Source: Oscillibacter sp.
Lineage (GTDB): Bacteria; Bacillota; Clostridia; Oscillospirales; Oscillospiraceae
Length of the DNA: 64,000 bases
Reading direction: 5' to 3'
Assembly (NCBI RefSeq): GCF_028693505.1
Contig: NZ_JAQUVF010000002.1
Coordinates: 48,569 to 112,568 of the forward strand
Shown here: positions 1 through 8,104 of the stretch, in pieces
Layout: every line of letters begins with the position of its first letter
Position numbering within the stretch: position 1 is the stretch's first letter
Notes under the pieces: generated by a model
The model's input: the letters and a program-made list of their open reading frames with translations, nothing else
Database searches by the model: none
Told to the model about the DNA's origin: nothing
Position numbers and translations under genes: made by a program

Positions 1-165
1 GTAGCCCTGACGCTCCTCGCTGCGCTCGTATTTGGCGGCCTGCGTCAGTTTCTCTGCCTCGGCCTCCAGCAGGCCGTTGAGGGTCTCTTCCACGCTCCCG
101 CGAACCAATTCCTTGATTTGACCCTTGATAATTTCCTCATTAAACTGTACAATTTTCTCAGACAT
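1..165 (-). CDS. IS256-family transposase, N-terminal fragment (cut by window edge)
   Basis: The first 55 residues of a mutator-type (IS256/Mu-like DDE) transposase, which would catalyse cut-and-paste or copy movement of its own insertion sequence. The reading frame begins MSEKIVQFNEEIIKGQIKEL and ends at window base 1 in KYERSEERQGY, the start of the well-known YERSxxRxGYRNG-type segment of this family. The ATG at 165-163 is preceded on the minus strand by AGGAG seven to eight bases upstream. The catalytic DDE domain lies outside the window, so whether the element is intact cannot be judged. Seen: sequence and RBS. Family assignment rests on the N-terminal motif only, but that motif is characteristic. 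Confidence 0.85.
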   Translation of the reverse strand, partial: MSEKIVQFNEEIIKGQIKELVRGSVEETLNGLLEAEAEKLTQAAKYERSEERQGY

Positions 166-278
166 GGTTTGTAGTCTCCTTTCAGAATGGTGGTGTGGTA
201 ACTTCATTCTAACAGAGATCTGCAAACCGTGTCTATTTTTATGCCTTTTGGAATTTGCGCAACTTATTGTACCTTATC
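1..278 (-). mobile_element. Partial IS256-type insertion sequence, probable terminal end near 278
   Basis: The transposase 5' end and its leader occupy 1-240. At 253-278 the sequence runs through an AT-rich stretch ending ACCTTATC that resembles the layout of IS256-family terminal repeats (TTTxCxCAA...TTATC). I place the element end there tentatively. The opposite end is outside the window, so neither the inverted repeat partner nor a target-site duplication can be checked. Confidence 0.45.
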
Positions 279-326
279 CGCCTTAGGGCAACAAGGCGAA
301 GGGGGGATTATGCTCACTTTAGGTAG

Positions 327-734
327 TTAATCTTCATTTTTACTGTTACTCATCAGTACAATCCCTGCACTTGTTACACCTATACCAAGAAGTAAAATAG
401 CTTCTGTTGGTTTGATTGCATTCAATATAGACAGAGTTACAACTGCCACACCCATTGCAATAGGAATTGCTTTAAGTATTGTGCTGATAATTTCTTTAAT
501 CGGCTTATTTGATGTGGTACTAATATTATTTTTAGATTGCATTAGTTCATCCACAGACACATCTAAGGCTTCAGCAAGTTTGGGTATTGAATTTATATCA
601 GGGCAAGAAATATCCCTTTCCCATTTCGATACAGCTTTGTCTGTTACATTCATTAGATTAGCAAGTTCCAGTTGCGTCATGCCTTTGTCTTTTCTTAATG
701 ACGAAATCATCATTCCTAAGGTTTTATTTTTCAT
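327..734 (-). CDS. XRE-family helix-turn-helix regulator with C-terminal membrane helices
   Basis: A 135-residue protein. Residues about 5-62 form an XRE/Cro-type HTH (LRKDKGMTQLELANLMNVTD, then VSKWERDISCPD), typical of DNA-binding repressors. Residues about 88-108 and 111-129 are two hydrophobic helices, so the regulator is probably tethered to the membrane. The ATG at 734 has an AAGGAG ribosome site about eight bases upstream. The gene is visibly AT-rich compared with everything downstream and sits beside a transposase fragment, which suggests horizontal acquisition. Its target is unknown; small XRE proteins of this shape often regulate their own or a neighbouring gene. No cognate partner gene is visible on the right side. 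Confidence 0.85.
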   Translation of the reverse strand: MKNKTLGMMISSLRKDKGMTQLELANLMNVTDKAVSKWERDISCPDINSIPKLAEALDVSVDELMQSKNNISTTSNKPIKEIISTILKAIPIAMGVAVVTLSILNAIKPTEAILLLGIGVTSAGIVLMSNSKNED

Positions 735-1044
735 AAGTATTCTCCTTTATTTTTTGATGATTCCATTGTAATCCAGTATTATATTTCAACTCAACCAACC
801 ATCAGTTTAGTTATATAGCCATTTAGTTTACCATTGGTTTAGTGGATAATTCGCTATTCATTACCTTTACTTCGCAGTATGCGCCAAAGACGTCCCATAG
901 TTGCCACGTACATTCCGGTACAATATCGCCATTATAACAGCGTCAAATTACCATTGCAACCATCGCACGGCTGCGACGTCCCGGCGGGTCGCCGTATCAG
1001 TTTTACCGCTGGGGCATAGAATGGGGGAAAAGGGAGGGGTATCC
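735..1044. other. Gene-free spacer between the XRE regulator and the amidase-domain gene
   Basis: This 310-base interval holds the ribosome site of the minus-strand XRE gene (742-747), the CCAT/GTTTA repeats, and a change of composition from AT-rich to GC-rich around 900. An in-frame upstream extension of the amidase gene to 901 exists, but it lacks a ribosome site and codes for atypical sequence, so I treat it as non-coding. I see no convincing promoter for the amidase gene. Confidence 0.6.
799..842. repeat. Three CCAT-(2-3 nt)-GTTTA direct repeats upstream of the XRE gene
   Basis: Copies at 799-810 (CCATCAGTTTAG), 819-830 (CCATTTAGTTTA) and 831-842 (CCATTGGTTTAG), lying 65 to 108 bases upstream of the XRE start codon. 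Such a cluster could be an operator for the adjacent regulator. It could also be chance in an AT-rich stretch. Confidence 0.35.
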
Positions 1045-1548
1045 ATGCGTTTTGTACAGGATTACGACCGTACCGCCGCCGTGCTGTACGCCCATGAGTG
1101 GGCCTACGGACGGAATCCGCGGTTTTACGACTATGAAAACTTAGGTGGGGACTGCACCAACTTTACCTCGCAGTGCATTTTTGCGGGCTGCGGCGTTATG
1201 AATTTCACGCCCACCTTTGGGTGGTACTACATCGACTCCGACCAGAAGGCCCCCTCGTGGACGGGAGTGCCGTATCTTTGGAACTTTCTCGTGCGCAAGG
1301 GCGTGTCCATCGGGCCGGTGGGCCAGCCCTGCGCGCTGGAGGACCTGCGGCCCGGGGACCTCATCCAGCTCTCCTTCAAGGGCGAGGAGTTTCAGCACAC
1401 GCCCATCGTGGTTTCCGTGGGGACGCCCGTCACGCCGGAGACGGTGCGCCTCGCCGCCCACAGCTACGACGCGGACAACCGGCCGCTATCCACCTACGAA
1501 TATCGAAAGAGCCGCTTCCTGCACATCACGGGCACCATGCGGCCCTAG
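1045..1548 (+). CDS. Amidase-domain protein (putative cysteine-type amidase, Amidase_6-like)
   Basis: A 167-residue protein matching the clostridial putative amidase domain of the NlpC/P60-like cysteine peptidase fold. It opens with the typical YDRTAAVLYAHEWAYGRNP, followed by GGDCTNFTSQC with the presumed nucleophile cysteine near residue 36, then PSWTGVPYLWNFL and the HTPIVV segment with the likely catalytic histidine. These domains are usually linked to peptidoglycan or peptide amide hydrolysis; the real substrate is not known. I chose the ATG at 1045 because AGGGAGGGG lies just upstream. No signal peptide is visible, so it may act inside the cell or spore. It stands alone, with about 120 bases before the next gene. 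Confidence 0.8.
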   Translation: MRFVQDYDRTAAVLYAHEWAYGRNPRFYDYENLGGDCTNFTSQCIFAGCGVMNFTPTFGWYYIDSDQKAPSWTGVPYLWNFLVRKGVSIGPVGQPCALEDLRPGDLIQLSFKGEEFQHTPIVVSVGTPVTPETVRLAAHSYDADNRPLSTYEYRKSRFLHITGTMRP

Positions 1549-1669
1549 GGGAAACATGGGAAAAATCCCCGTACGCCAATTTAATAAGGAAAAAATTTCA
1601 TATTCTGTTCACAAAAGCTTTGCGGCGGGTGGTATCATGGGAACAATCTGACGAAAAGGGGAGATTCCT

Positions 1670-3373
1670 ATGAAAAAACTGCTTGCCCTTCTCACGGCAC
1701 TGGCGCTGACGGCGGCACTGGCACTCCCGGCGGCCGCCGTGGGCGCGGACTATACCGATATTCCGCAAGAGAGCACGCTGCGCGGCGAGATCGAAAAGGC
1801 GGTGGGGTACGGCCTTATGAACGGCTATGACGCCGCCCGGTTTGGCTATGCCGACTCCATGACCCGCGCCCAGTTCACCGCCGTCCTCGTGCGCATGATG
1901 GGCTGGTATACGGAAACGCCCGCCGCCCCCACGTACGCCGACGTGCCCGCCGCCCACACGTGGTACGCCGCGCTGGAAACGGCGGCGGCCCACGGCGTTT
2001 CGGATTTCACGTGGACGGACGCCGGCAAACACTTCCGTCCGGACGCCCCTATTACCCGGGGGGAGATGGCGAAGCTCCTGGTGCAGGCGCTGGGGCTGGA
2101 AACGGCGGCGCTGTCCCTCAACTCCAGCAGCGCCATCCCCTTTTCCGACCTGAACCACCACCTGCCCTTTACCGACATCCCCTTCGGGAACGAGGGGTAC
2201 ATCTCCGTGGCCTATACCATCGGCATGACCAAGGGGACCTCCGCTACCACCTTCTCGCCAAATCTCACCGCCACCCGGGTGCAGGCGGCGGCCATGCTGG
2301 TGCGCGTGTATGAAAAGCTCCGCCACGAGACGGACTTCGTCCACGGCTTCTACGCCATCTCCTCTTACAGCCAGCTGGCGCTGACGGACTCCATGGACGC
2401 CGTCAGCGCGGGCTGGAGCCGGATGACCTGGAACGGGACGGAGGCGCTGCTTTCCACCACCGCCGCAAACGGCAACGAGTACGCGGTGCCCTCCGGCTAT
2501 GCGGAGGTGACGGACTATCTGGACGCCCGGCAGATCCCGCTGCACCTGAGCGTGTTCATGGACGCCTCCGACGGTGTGGGGAAGCTGCTTTCTTCCAAGA
2601 ACGGGCGGGCGCAGGCGGTATCCCAGATCGTAAACGAGCTGACGGTGACCTATGAAACCGTGGGCAAAAACCCGTACAGCGGCGTCACCATCGACTTTGA
2701 GGGGCTGAACAGCACCTCCCGCGCGGACTTCAACGCCTTCATCTCCGCACTTTCCGCCCAGGTCCACAGCCTTGGCAAAAAGCTCTATATCTGTGTCCAG
2801 CCCGTGCCCTCCACCAGCTCCGTTTACACCAACAGCTATGACTACGCTACCCTCGGAACGCTTTCGGACAAGCTGATCGTCATGGCCCACGACTATGATC
2901 CCCGGACGCTGGAGAGCTTTGCGGGCGGCGCGGGGGATCTGGGCGACTATTATGAAAACTGCCCCACGGTGCCGCTTTCCTCCGTCTATCGCGGGCTGCG
3001 GGACGTGGTGGAGCTGGTGGACCCCGGCAAGGTGGTGCTGGCTATCAGCAGCCGGAACGTGGCGTGGCAGATCGACGGGGAGGGAAAGCTGGTCTCCGGC
3101 ACGCCGGTGAGCGTGTCCCCGGAAGCCGTTTCCCGGCGTCTCGCGCAGCCGGACACGGAGACCGGCTGGTCCGAGGCGTACCAGCAGTCCTACGCCATTT
3201 ACACCACGGAGGACGCCAGCCGGTATTTCCTGTGGTATCAAAACGACGACAGCGTTCGCATGGAGGTGGCCACAGCCCGGCTGCTGGGCGTGGACGGTGT
3301 GTCCTTCTGGCGTCTTGGCACGCTGCCGTCCTTTAGCGGCTGGAACTGGCTGGAGGTTTTGAAGGCGGCATAA
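1670..3373 (+). CDS. Secreted SLH-domain protein with GH18-type glycosidase domain
   Basis: A 567-residue exported protein. Residues 1-23 are a signal peptide (KKLLALLTALALTAALALP, Ala-x-Ala). Three S-layer-homology repeats follow (about 25-75, 88-145 and 160-215; each with a DI/DVP start and an ITRGEMAKLL-like core), which normally bind secondary wall polymer. From about 225 to the end is a glycoside hydrolase 18-like barrel related to spore cortex hydrolases such as YaaH/YdhD: GVTIDFEGL (about 343-351) carries the acidic catalytic motif, and VMAHDY and GVSFWRLG mark later strands. Inferred role: a wall-anchored enzyme that cuts peptidoglycan or chitin-like glycan, in vegetative wall or spore. 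The ATG at 1670 has a GGGGAG ribosome site. Confidence 0.85.
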   Translation: MKKLLALLTALALTAALALPAAAVGADYTDIPQESTLRGEIEKAVGYGLMNGYDAARFGYADSMTRAQFTAVLVRMMGWYTETPAAPTYADVPAAHTWYAALETAAAHGVSDFTWTDAGKHFRPDAPITRGEMAKLLVQALGLETAALSLNSSSAIPFSDLNHHLPFTDIPFGNEGYISVAYTIGMTKGTSATTFSPNLTATRVQAAAMLVRVYEKLRHETDFVHGFYAISSYSQLALTDSMDAVSAGWSRMTWNGTEALLSTTAANGNEYAVPSGYAEVTDYLDARQIPLHLSVFMDASDGVGKLLSSKNGRAQAVSQIVNELTVTYETVGKNPYSGVTIDFEGLNSTSRADFNAFISALSAQVHSLGKKLYICVQPVPSTSSVYTNSYDYATLGTLSDKLIVMAHDYDPRTLESFAGGAGDLGDYYENCPTVPLSSVYRGLRDVVELVDPGKVVLAISSRNVAWQIDGEGKLVSGTPVSVSPEAVSRRLAQPDTETGWSEAYQQSYAIYTTEDASRYFLWYQNDDSVRMEVATARLLGVDGVSFWRLGTLPSFSGWNWLEVLKAA

Positions 3374-3458
3374 GCGCCGCGTGTCAGTAAGACGGGTTCA
3401 AAACGGACTCGCAGGCTGCGGCGTTCTTGTGCTCTTTTGTGAAAAAGATGAAAATAGT

Positions 3459-3487
3459 TTGAAATACAAGGCAGACTATACTATAAT
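3459..3487 (+). promoter_or_regulatory. sigmaA-type promoter for yfmF-yfmH-lgt-folD
   Basis: -35 TTGAAA at 3459-3464, a 17-base spacer and -10 TATAAT at 3482-3487. Transcription would start near 3494, 33 bases before the TTG start of the first M16 gene. Confidence 0.75.
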
Positions 3488-3526
3488 AAATTCCACGTAT
3501 TTGAATTCCACAAAGGAGCTGAGATT

Positions 3527-4789
3527 TTGGAAGGAACCAAGCTCGCCGAGGGCGTGTATTTGACCTACCTGCCCGCGCGAAAATTCAAAACCAGTCTGCT
3601 CTCTGCCCAATTCGTCACCCCCATCCGGGAGGAGACGGCCTCCGCCTTTGCGCTGCTGCCCGCCGTTTTGCGGCGGGGAACGGTGAGCTGCCCCGATATG
3701 GGGGCGCTCTCCGCCCGTCTGGATCAGCTGTACGGCGCAAGCATCGACTACACCGTGCGAAAAAAAGGGGAGAACCAGTGCATCGGCTTTGTCGCGAGCT
3801 TCATTGACGACAGCTTTGTGCCGGGTGGCGAAAAGCTTTTGGAGCCGGTTGCCGATTTGCTGGGAGAGCTGATCTGCGACCCCGCCACGGAGCGGGGACG
3901 CTTTGTGAATGCCTACTTTGAAACGGAAAAAGCCAACCTGATCGACGCCATCCGCAGTCTCATCAACGACAAGCGGGACTATGCGGACAGCCGCCTTTTG
4001 CAGCAGATATGCGCGGGAGAGCCGTATGGCGTCAGCCGCCTTGGCGACGAGGAAAGCGCCGCCAAGGTGCAGCCTCACAAGCTCTACGCTCTTTACGCTC
4101 AGCTCATCTCCACCGCCCGGCTGGAGCTGGTATACAGCGGCAGCGCGGACCGAGAGCGGGTGGAGCAGGCGCTTCGCGCTGCCCTTTCCACCCTTCCGCG
4201 AGAGGCGGTCCGGGGAATTGCACCCGTCACGGCCCATCCTGCCCGAGAGGCGGCAAAGACCGTGGAGGAGACGCTGGATGTGACCCAGGGAAAGCTTGGC
4301 ATGGGTTTCACCTGCGCCAGCGACGATACGGCGGCGCTGCTCATAGGCAACACCCTCTTTGGCGGCAGCAGCAACGGGAGACTCTTCATGAACGTGCGGG
4401 AAAAGCTCTCCCTTTGCTACTACGCCTCCTCCACCTATCACCGGCACAAGGGACTCATCACCGTTTCCTCCGGCATCGAGTTTGAAAACTACCAGCGCGC
4501 CTATGACGAAATTCTTTCCCAGCTCGCGGAGATTCAGGCGGGCCGTCTGGAGGACTGGGAGCTCCAAAGCGCCCGCTCCACGCTGCTCAACGCCTATGCG
4601 TCCATGGGAGACTCCCAGGGCAAGCTGGAAAACTTCTATCTGGGGCAGGCCGCCACCGGACAGGAAGAAACGCCTGCCGAGCTTGCCGCCCAGGTGCGGG
4701 AAGTCACGCCGGAGCGCATTTTTGCCGCGATGAAAACGGTGTCGCTGGACACGGTTTACTTTCTGCGGGGGAAGGAGGCGGCAGAATGA
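3527..4789 (+). CDS. yfmF: M16-family peptidase-like protein YfmF (non-catalytic partner)
   Basis: A 420-residue protein with the M16 (insulinase/pitrilysin) fold but no HXXEH zinc motif in its N-terminal half, so it is expected to be the inactive half of a heterodimer with the next gene. It keeps the C-terminal M16 signature region (NTLFGGSSNGRLFMNVREK, about 270-288). B. subtilis has the same gene pair (ymfF-ymfH), which current annotation links to 5-aminopentanol modification of elongation factor P. The start is TTG at 3527, nine bases after AAGGAG; no ATG gives a full N-terminus. Its last four bases overlap the start of yfmH, indicating coupled translation. Confidence 0.87.
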   Translation: MEGTKLAEGVYLTYLPARKFKTSLLSAQFVTPIREETASAFALLPAVLRRGTVSCPDMGALSARLDQLYGASIDYTVRKKGENQCIGFVASFIDDSFVPGGEKLLEPVADLLGELICDPATERGRFVNAYFETEKANLIDAIRSLINDKRDYADSRLLQQICAGEPYGVSRLGDEESAAKVQPHKLYALYAQLISTARLELVYSGSADRERVEQALRAALSTLPREAVRGIAPVTAHPAREAAKTVEETLDVTQGKLGMGFTCASDDTAALLIGNTLFGGSSNGRLFMNVREKLSLCYYASSTYHRHKGLITVSSGIEFENYQRAYDEILSQLAEIQAGRLEDWELQSARSTLLNAYASMGDSQGKLENFYLGQAATGQEETPAELAAQVREVTPERIFAAMKTVSLDTVYFLRGKEAAE

Positions 4790-6057
4790 AGCCGACGTTT
4801 TATGAGCGGATCGGAGAGTCCGTCCACCGGGAGACCCTTCCAAACGGCCTTGAGATCTGCGTGGTGCCAAAGCCCGAATACGCCAAGCAATACGCCTTCT
4901 TCGCCACCCGCTACGGCGGAATGGATACCCGCTTTTGCCTTGGCGGCAAGTGGCTGGATACCCCCGCGGGCATCGCCCACTATTTAGAGCACAAGATGTT
5001 TGACACCCGGGAGGGGAACGCCCTCCAGCAGCTGGCCCAAAACGGCGCGGAGCCGAATGCCTTCACCTCCAACGCCATGACGGGCTACTATTTCGACTCC
5101 ACCGCCCACTTTGAAGAAAATCTGGAGATTCTGCTCTCCTTCGTCTCCGTTCCTTATTTCACGCAGGAGAGCGTGGCCAAGGAGCAGGGCATCATCGCCC
5201 AGGAGATCCGCATGATCGAGGACAACCCCGACTGGCAGATCTACACCCGGATGATGCAGTCGCTCTACCGCACCTCCACCGCCCGGACCTCCATCGCGGG
5301 CACGGTGGAGAGCATCTCCCACATCACGGCGGAGACGCTCTACGACTGCCACAAGGCGTTCTACACGCCCTCCAACATGATTTTGACGGTGGTGGGCAAC
5401 GTGGACCCGGTCCACATTGTGGATCTGGCCCGCCGCATTCTGCCCCGGGAGGGCGGCACGGCGATTCCCCGGGACTACGGGCAGGAGGGCGAAGCGGTCG
5501 CCCAAAAGGAGACGCGCCTTGCCATGGAGGTCTCCAGTCCTCAATTCCTCACGGGCTTCAAATGCCGCCCGGTGGAGGACGGGGAAGCGTATTTCCGCAT
5601 GGCGGTTCTGGGAGACATGGCCTGCGATATCCTGCTGGGGGATTCCAGCCCGCTGTATCTGCGCATGTACGACGAGGGGCTTATCAACACCAGCTTCGGC
5701 GGCTCCTTCGAGATGATGCCGGGCGTTGCCTACCTCTACGCCGGCGGCGACTGCAAGGACGCCCGCAGGGCCGCGGAGGAGATTTGCAAAGAGGCGGAGC
5801 GCCTTGGGTCCGGCGGCATCGACGAGGACTTTTACCAGCGGGTGCGCCGGGCGTCCTTCGGCGGCAATCTGCGGGGGCTGAACTCCTTTGAAAATATTGC
5901 CGTCTCGCTGACGGAGGGGTATTTCCACGGCTACGACCCCTTCCGCTTCCCGCAGGTGTTCGATTCCATCACCAGAGACGATATCGCCGCGTTTTTGCGC
6001 GAAAACGTGACGGGGGAGCGCTCCGTCCTCTCTGAGATCGTGCCCAAGGAACCCTGA
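4786..6057 (+). CDS. yfmH: M16-family zinc peptidase YfmH (catalytic partner)
   Basis: A 423-residue M16 metallopeptidase. The zinc-binding, catalytic HYLEH motif is at residues 65-69 in GIAHYLEHKMFD, and the distal glutamate lies in the QEIRMIEDNPDW segment near residue 145. The protein is cytoplasmic with no signal peptide. It is expected to pair with the upstream motif-less paralogue to form the closed M16 chamber. B. subtilis YmfH is the equivalent, associated in current databases with EF-P modification; its natural substrate is not established from sequence. The ATG overlaps the yfmF stop by four bases. lgt follows after 30 bases, probably in the same transcript. Confidence 0.9.
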   Translation: MKPTFYERIGESVHRETLPNGLEICVVPKPEYAKQYAFFATRYGGMDTRFCLGGKWLDTPAGIAHYLEHKMFDTREGNALQQLAQNGAEPNAFTSNAMTGYYFDSTAHFEENLEILLSFVSVPYFTQESVAKEQGIIAQEIRMIEDNPDWQIYTRMMQSLYRTSTARTSIAGTVESISHITAETLYDCHKAFYTPSNMILTVVGNVDPVHIVDLARRILPREGGTAIPRDYGQEGEAVAQKETRLAMEVSSPQFLTGFKCRPVEDGEAYFRMAVLGDMACDILLGDSSPLYLRMYDEGLINTSFGGSFEMMPGVAYLYAGGDCKDARRAAEEICKEAERLGSGGIDEDFYQRVRRASFGGNLRGLNSFENIAVSLTEGYFHGYDPFRFPQVFDSITRDDIAAFLRENVTGERSVLSEIVPKEP

Positions 6058-6087
6058 TTCCGTAGAAATAGAAAGGAAGAACCTGTT

Positions 6088-7173
6088 TTGAATTCTCTCA
6101 CTGCATTAAAGGACATGCCCATCAGCTTTCCCGGTCTCTTCGGCGACTGGGCCTTCAATCCCGACCCCATCGCCATCCATGTGGGGCACGGCATTTACTG
6201 GTACGGCATCATTCTCGCCGCCGCCATGCTGGCAGGCTTGCTGCTTTGCATGAAGCAGGCCAAGCACTATGGCCTGACAGAGGACAACGTGATGGATCTG
6301 GTGCTGTGGGCCGTGCCCTGCTGCATTCTCGGCTCCCGCATTTACTATGTGCTCTTTTATCTGGACCTCTACCGGACGGCAAGCGGCGGTCTGGACTGGA
6401 AGCAGATCGTCTCCATCTGGGACGGCGGACTTGCGATCTACGGCACGGTGATCGCCGGCGTGCTGGTGGCCTTTTTCTACACCCGCCATAAAAAACTGAA
6501 GCTGGGAGCCATGACGGACCTCGCCGTCATGGGTCTGCTGCTGGGACAGGTCATCGGGCGCTGGGCAAACTTCATCAACCGGGAGGCTTACGGCGCCGTT
6601 ACCACGCTGCCCTGGCGGATGAAGCTTTGGGCCAGCTCCATGATGTCCTTTGAAGTGCATCCCACCTTCCTCTATGAAAGCCTTTGGAATCTGGTGGGTC
6701 TGGCGCTGATTTTGTTTGTTGTCTCCAAGGGCCGCCGGTTCGACGGGGAGAACACCTGGTTCTATTTCCTCTGGTACGGCCTTGGCCGCTCCTGGATCGA
6801 GGGACTGCGCACGGACAGTCTGTATTTGTTTGACTGGACCATCATGGGACAGCCCATCCGCGTGTCGCAAGCGCTGAGCATCGTGATGGTGGTCGTGGCC
6901 GCCTTCATGCTGATTTATAACATCCGCATCAAAAAGCACGCGCCGGAGGATCTGCTGGTCAATCAGGTGGCGGCCCAGGCGCTCCAGACGGAGCAGGATG
7001 CCCTGGGAGAAGAAAGCGTGCAGGGGGCGGAGTCCGTGGAAATGGAAGCGAACGTGGAAGCAGCGGAGTTCGTGCATCCGGAAACGTCCGCAGAAGCGGG
7101 CGCGGAGACGGAAGCCGCTGCAAAGATGCAGCCGGAACCGGCGGAGGAACCGAAACATGGCGATTCAAATTGA
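6088..7173 (+). CDS. lgt: Prolipoprotein diacylglyceryl transferase Lgt with acidic C-terminal tail
   Basis: Integral membrane enzyme that moves diacylglycerol from phosphatidylglycerol to the lipobox cysteine of prolipoproteins, the first step of lipoprotein maturation. Diagnostic segments are HGIYWYGII, GSRIYYVLF, DGGLAIYGT, GRWANFINREAYG (with the essential Arg) and HPTFLYES, spread over seven hydrophobic helices up to about residue 285. The start is TTG at 6088 behind GAAAGGAAG; an internal ATG at 6115 is an alternative. Residues about 290-361 form an unusual Glu/Ala-rich cytoplasmic tail, making the protein longer than a typical Lgt (about 260-290 residues). The end of the gene overlaps folD by 17 bases. 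Confidence 0.93.
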   Translation: MNSLTALKDMPISFPGLFGDWAFNPDPIAIHVGHGIYWYGIILAAAMLAGLLLCMKQAKHYGLTEDNVMDLVLWAVPCCILGSRIYYVLFYLDLYRTASGGLDWKQIVSIWDGGLAIYGTVIAGVLVAFFYTRHKKLKLGAMTDLAVMGLLLGQVIGRWANFINREAYGAVTTLPWRMKLWASSMMSFEVHPTFLYESLWNLVGLALILFVVSKGRRFDGENTWFYFLWYGLGRSWIEGLRTDSLYLFDWTIMGQPIRVSQALSIVMVVVAAFMLIYNIRIKKHAPEDLLVNQVAAQALQTEQDALGEESVQGAESVEMEANVEAAEFVHPETSAEAGAETEAAAKMQPEPAEEPKHGDSN

Positions 7174-8002
7174 CGGAAAGGCGCTGGCCAAGCGCGTCAA
7201 AGAGCAGGTGCGCGAGGAAGCGGCGGCGCTTTCTCGCAAACCCGGCCTTGCGGTGATTCTGGTGGGGGAGGACCCCGCGTCCAAGGTTTATGTCCGGGGC
7301 AAGGAGAGCGACTGCGCGGAATGCGGCATCGTGAGCGTTTCCCACCGTCTGGCGGCGGACACGTCGCAGGAAGAACTGCTCTCGCTCATCGAGGCGCTGA
7401 ACCGGGACGCGGCGGTGGACGGCATTTTGTGCCAGCTGCCCCTTCCGAAGCCCCTGAACGAGCAGCTTGTCATCCACTCCATTTTGCCGGATAAGGATGT
7501 GGACTGCTTCCACCCCTTCAACGTGGGAAAGCTCACGGTGGGGGAGGCGGGGTTTTTGCCCTGCACGCCCGCCGGCGTGATGGAAATGCTGCGCGCTTAC
7601 GACATTTCCGTGGCGGGAAAGCGCTGCGTGGTGCTGGGGCGGAGCAACATTGTCGGCAAGCCCATGGCAACCCTGCTCACGCAGGCAGATGGCACGGTGA
7701 CGGTTTGTCACTCCCGGACGCCGGATTTGAAGGCCATCACCGCCCAGGCGGACATTCTGGTCTCCGCCGTGGGGCGGGCCGCTCTGGTGGGGGCCGACAT
7801 GGTGAAAGACGGCGCGGTGGTCATTGACGTTGCCATGAACCGGGACGGAGAGGGCAAGCTCTGCGGCGACGTGGATTTTGCCGCGGTGGAGCCGAAGGCT
7901 TCCTACATTACCCCCGTCCCCGGCGGCGTCGGCCCCATGACCCGGGCCATGCTCATGCGCAATATCCTCACGGCGGCGAAGGACCATCAGGGCCTTTTGT
8001 AA
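7157..8002 (+). CDS. folD: Bifunctional methylene-THF dehydrogenase / methenyl-THF cyclohydrolase FolD
   Basis: A cytosolic 281-residue enzyme interconverting 5,10-methylene-THF, 5,10-methenyl-THF and 10-formyl-THF, supplying one-carbon units for purines, fMet-tRNA and acetogenic-type pathways. YVRGKESDC contains the catalytic lysine (K49); VDGILCQLPLP and VLGRSNIVGKP (Rossmann, NADP) are clear; PGGVGPMT closes the protein. Length is normal. The ATG at 7157 lies inside the lgt tail, so translation is probably coupled. In some Firmicutes folD belongs to the nusB-xseA-ispA operon; here it has moved next to lgt. A strong hairpin terminator follows. Confidence 0.95.
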   Translation: MAIQIDGKALAKRVKEQVREEAAALSRKPGLAVILVGEDPASKVYVRGKESDCAECGIVSVSHRLAADTSQEELLSLIEALNRDAAVDGILCQLPLPKPLNEQLVIHSILPDKDVDCFHPFNVGKLTVGEAGFLPCTPAGVMEMLRAYDISVAGKRCVVLGRSNIVGKPMATLLTQADGTVTVCHSRTPDLKAITAQADILVSAVGRAALVGADMVKDGAVVIDVAMNRDGEGKLCGDVDFAAVEPKASYITPVPGGVGPMTRAMLMRNILTAAKDHQGLL

Positions 8003-8020
8003 GCCATTGAACGCAAAAAA

Positions 8021-8056
8021 AAGAGCCGGTTGACATAAAAACGTCAACCGGCTCTT
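8021..8056. terminator. Bidirectional rho-independent terminator between folD and the thioesterase gene
   Basis: A 14-base-pair perfect stem (8021-8034 with 8043-8056) and an eight-base loop. A-rich sequence before it and T-rich sequence after it allow it to stop folD on + and the thioesterase on -. Confidence 0.85.
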
Positions 8057-8104
8057 TCTGATTTTCACCCACGTCTTTGCGGCGTGTTTTTCGGCCTAAC
8101 TGCG

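Noticed and set aside
901..1044. N-terminal extension of the amidase-domain protein
   Set aside because: The amidase family begins at YDRTAAVLYA right after the ATG at 1045, which has a strong ribosome site. The extension shows no signal peptide or domain.
3381..3563. 60-codon open frame between the SLH/GH18 gene and yfmF
   Set aside because: It spans the TTGAAA/TATAAT promoter and the yfmF ribosome site and has no family resemblance.
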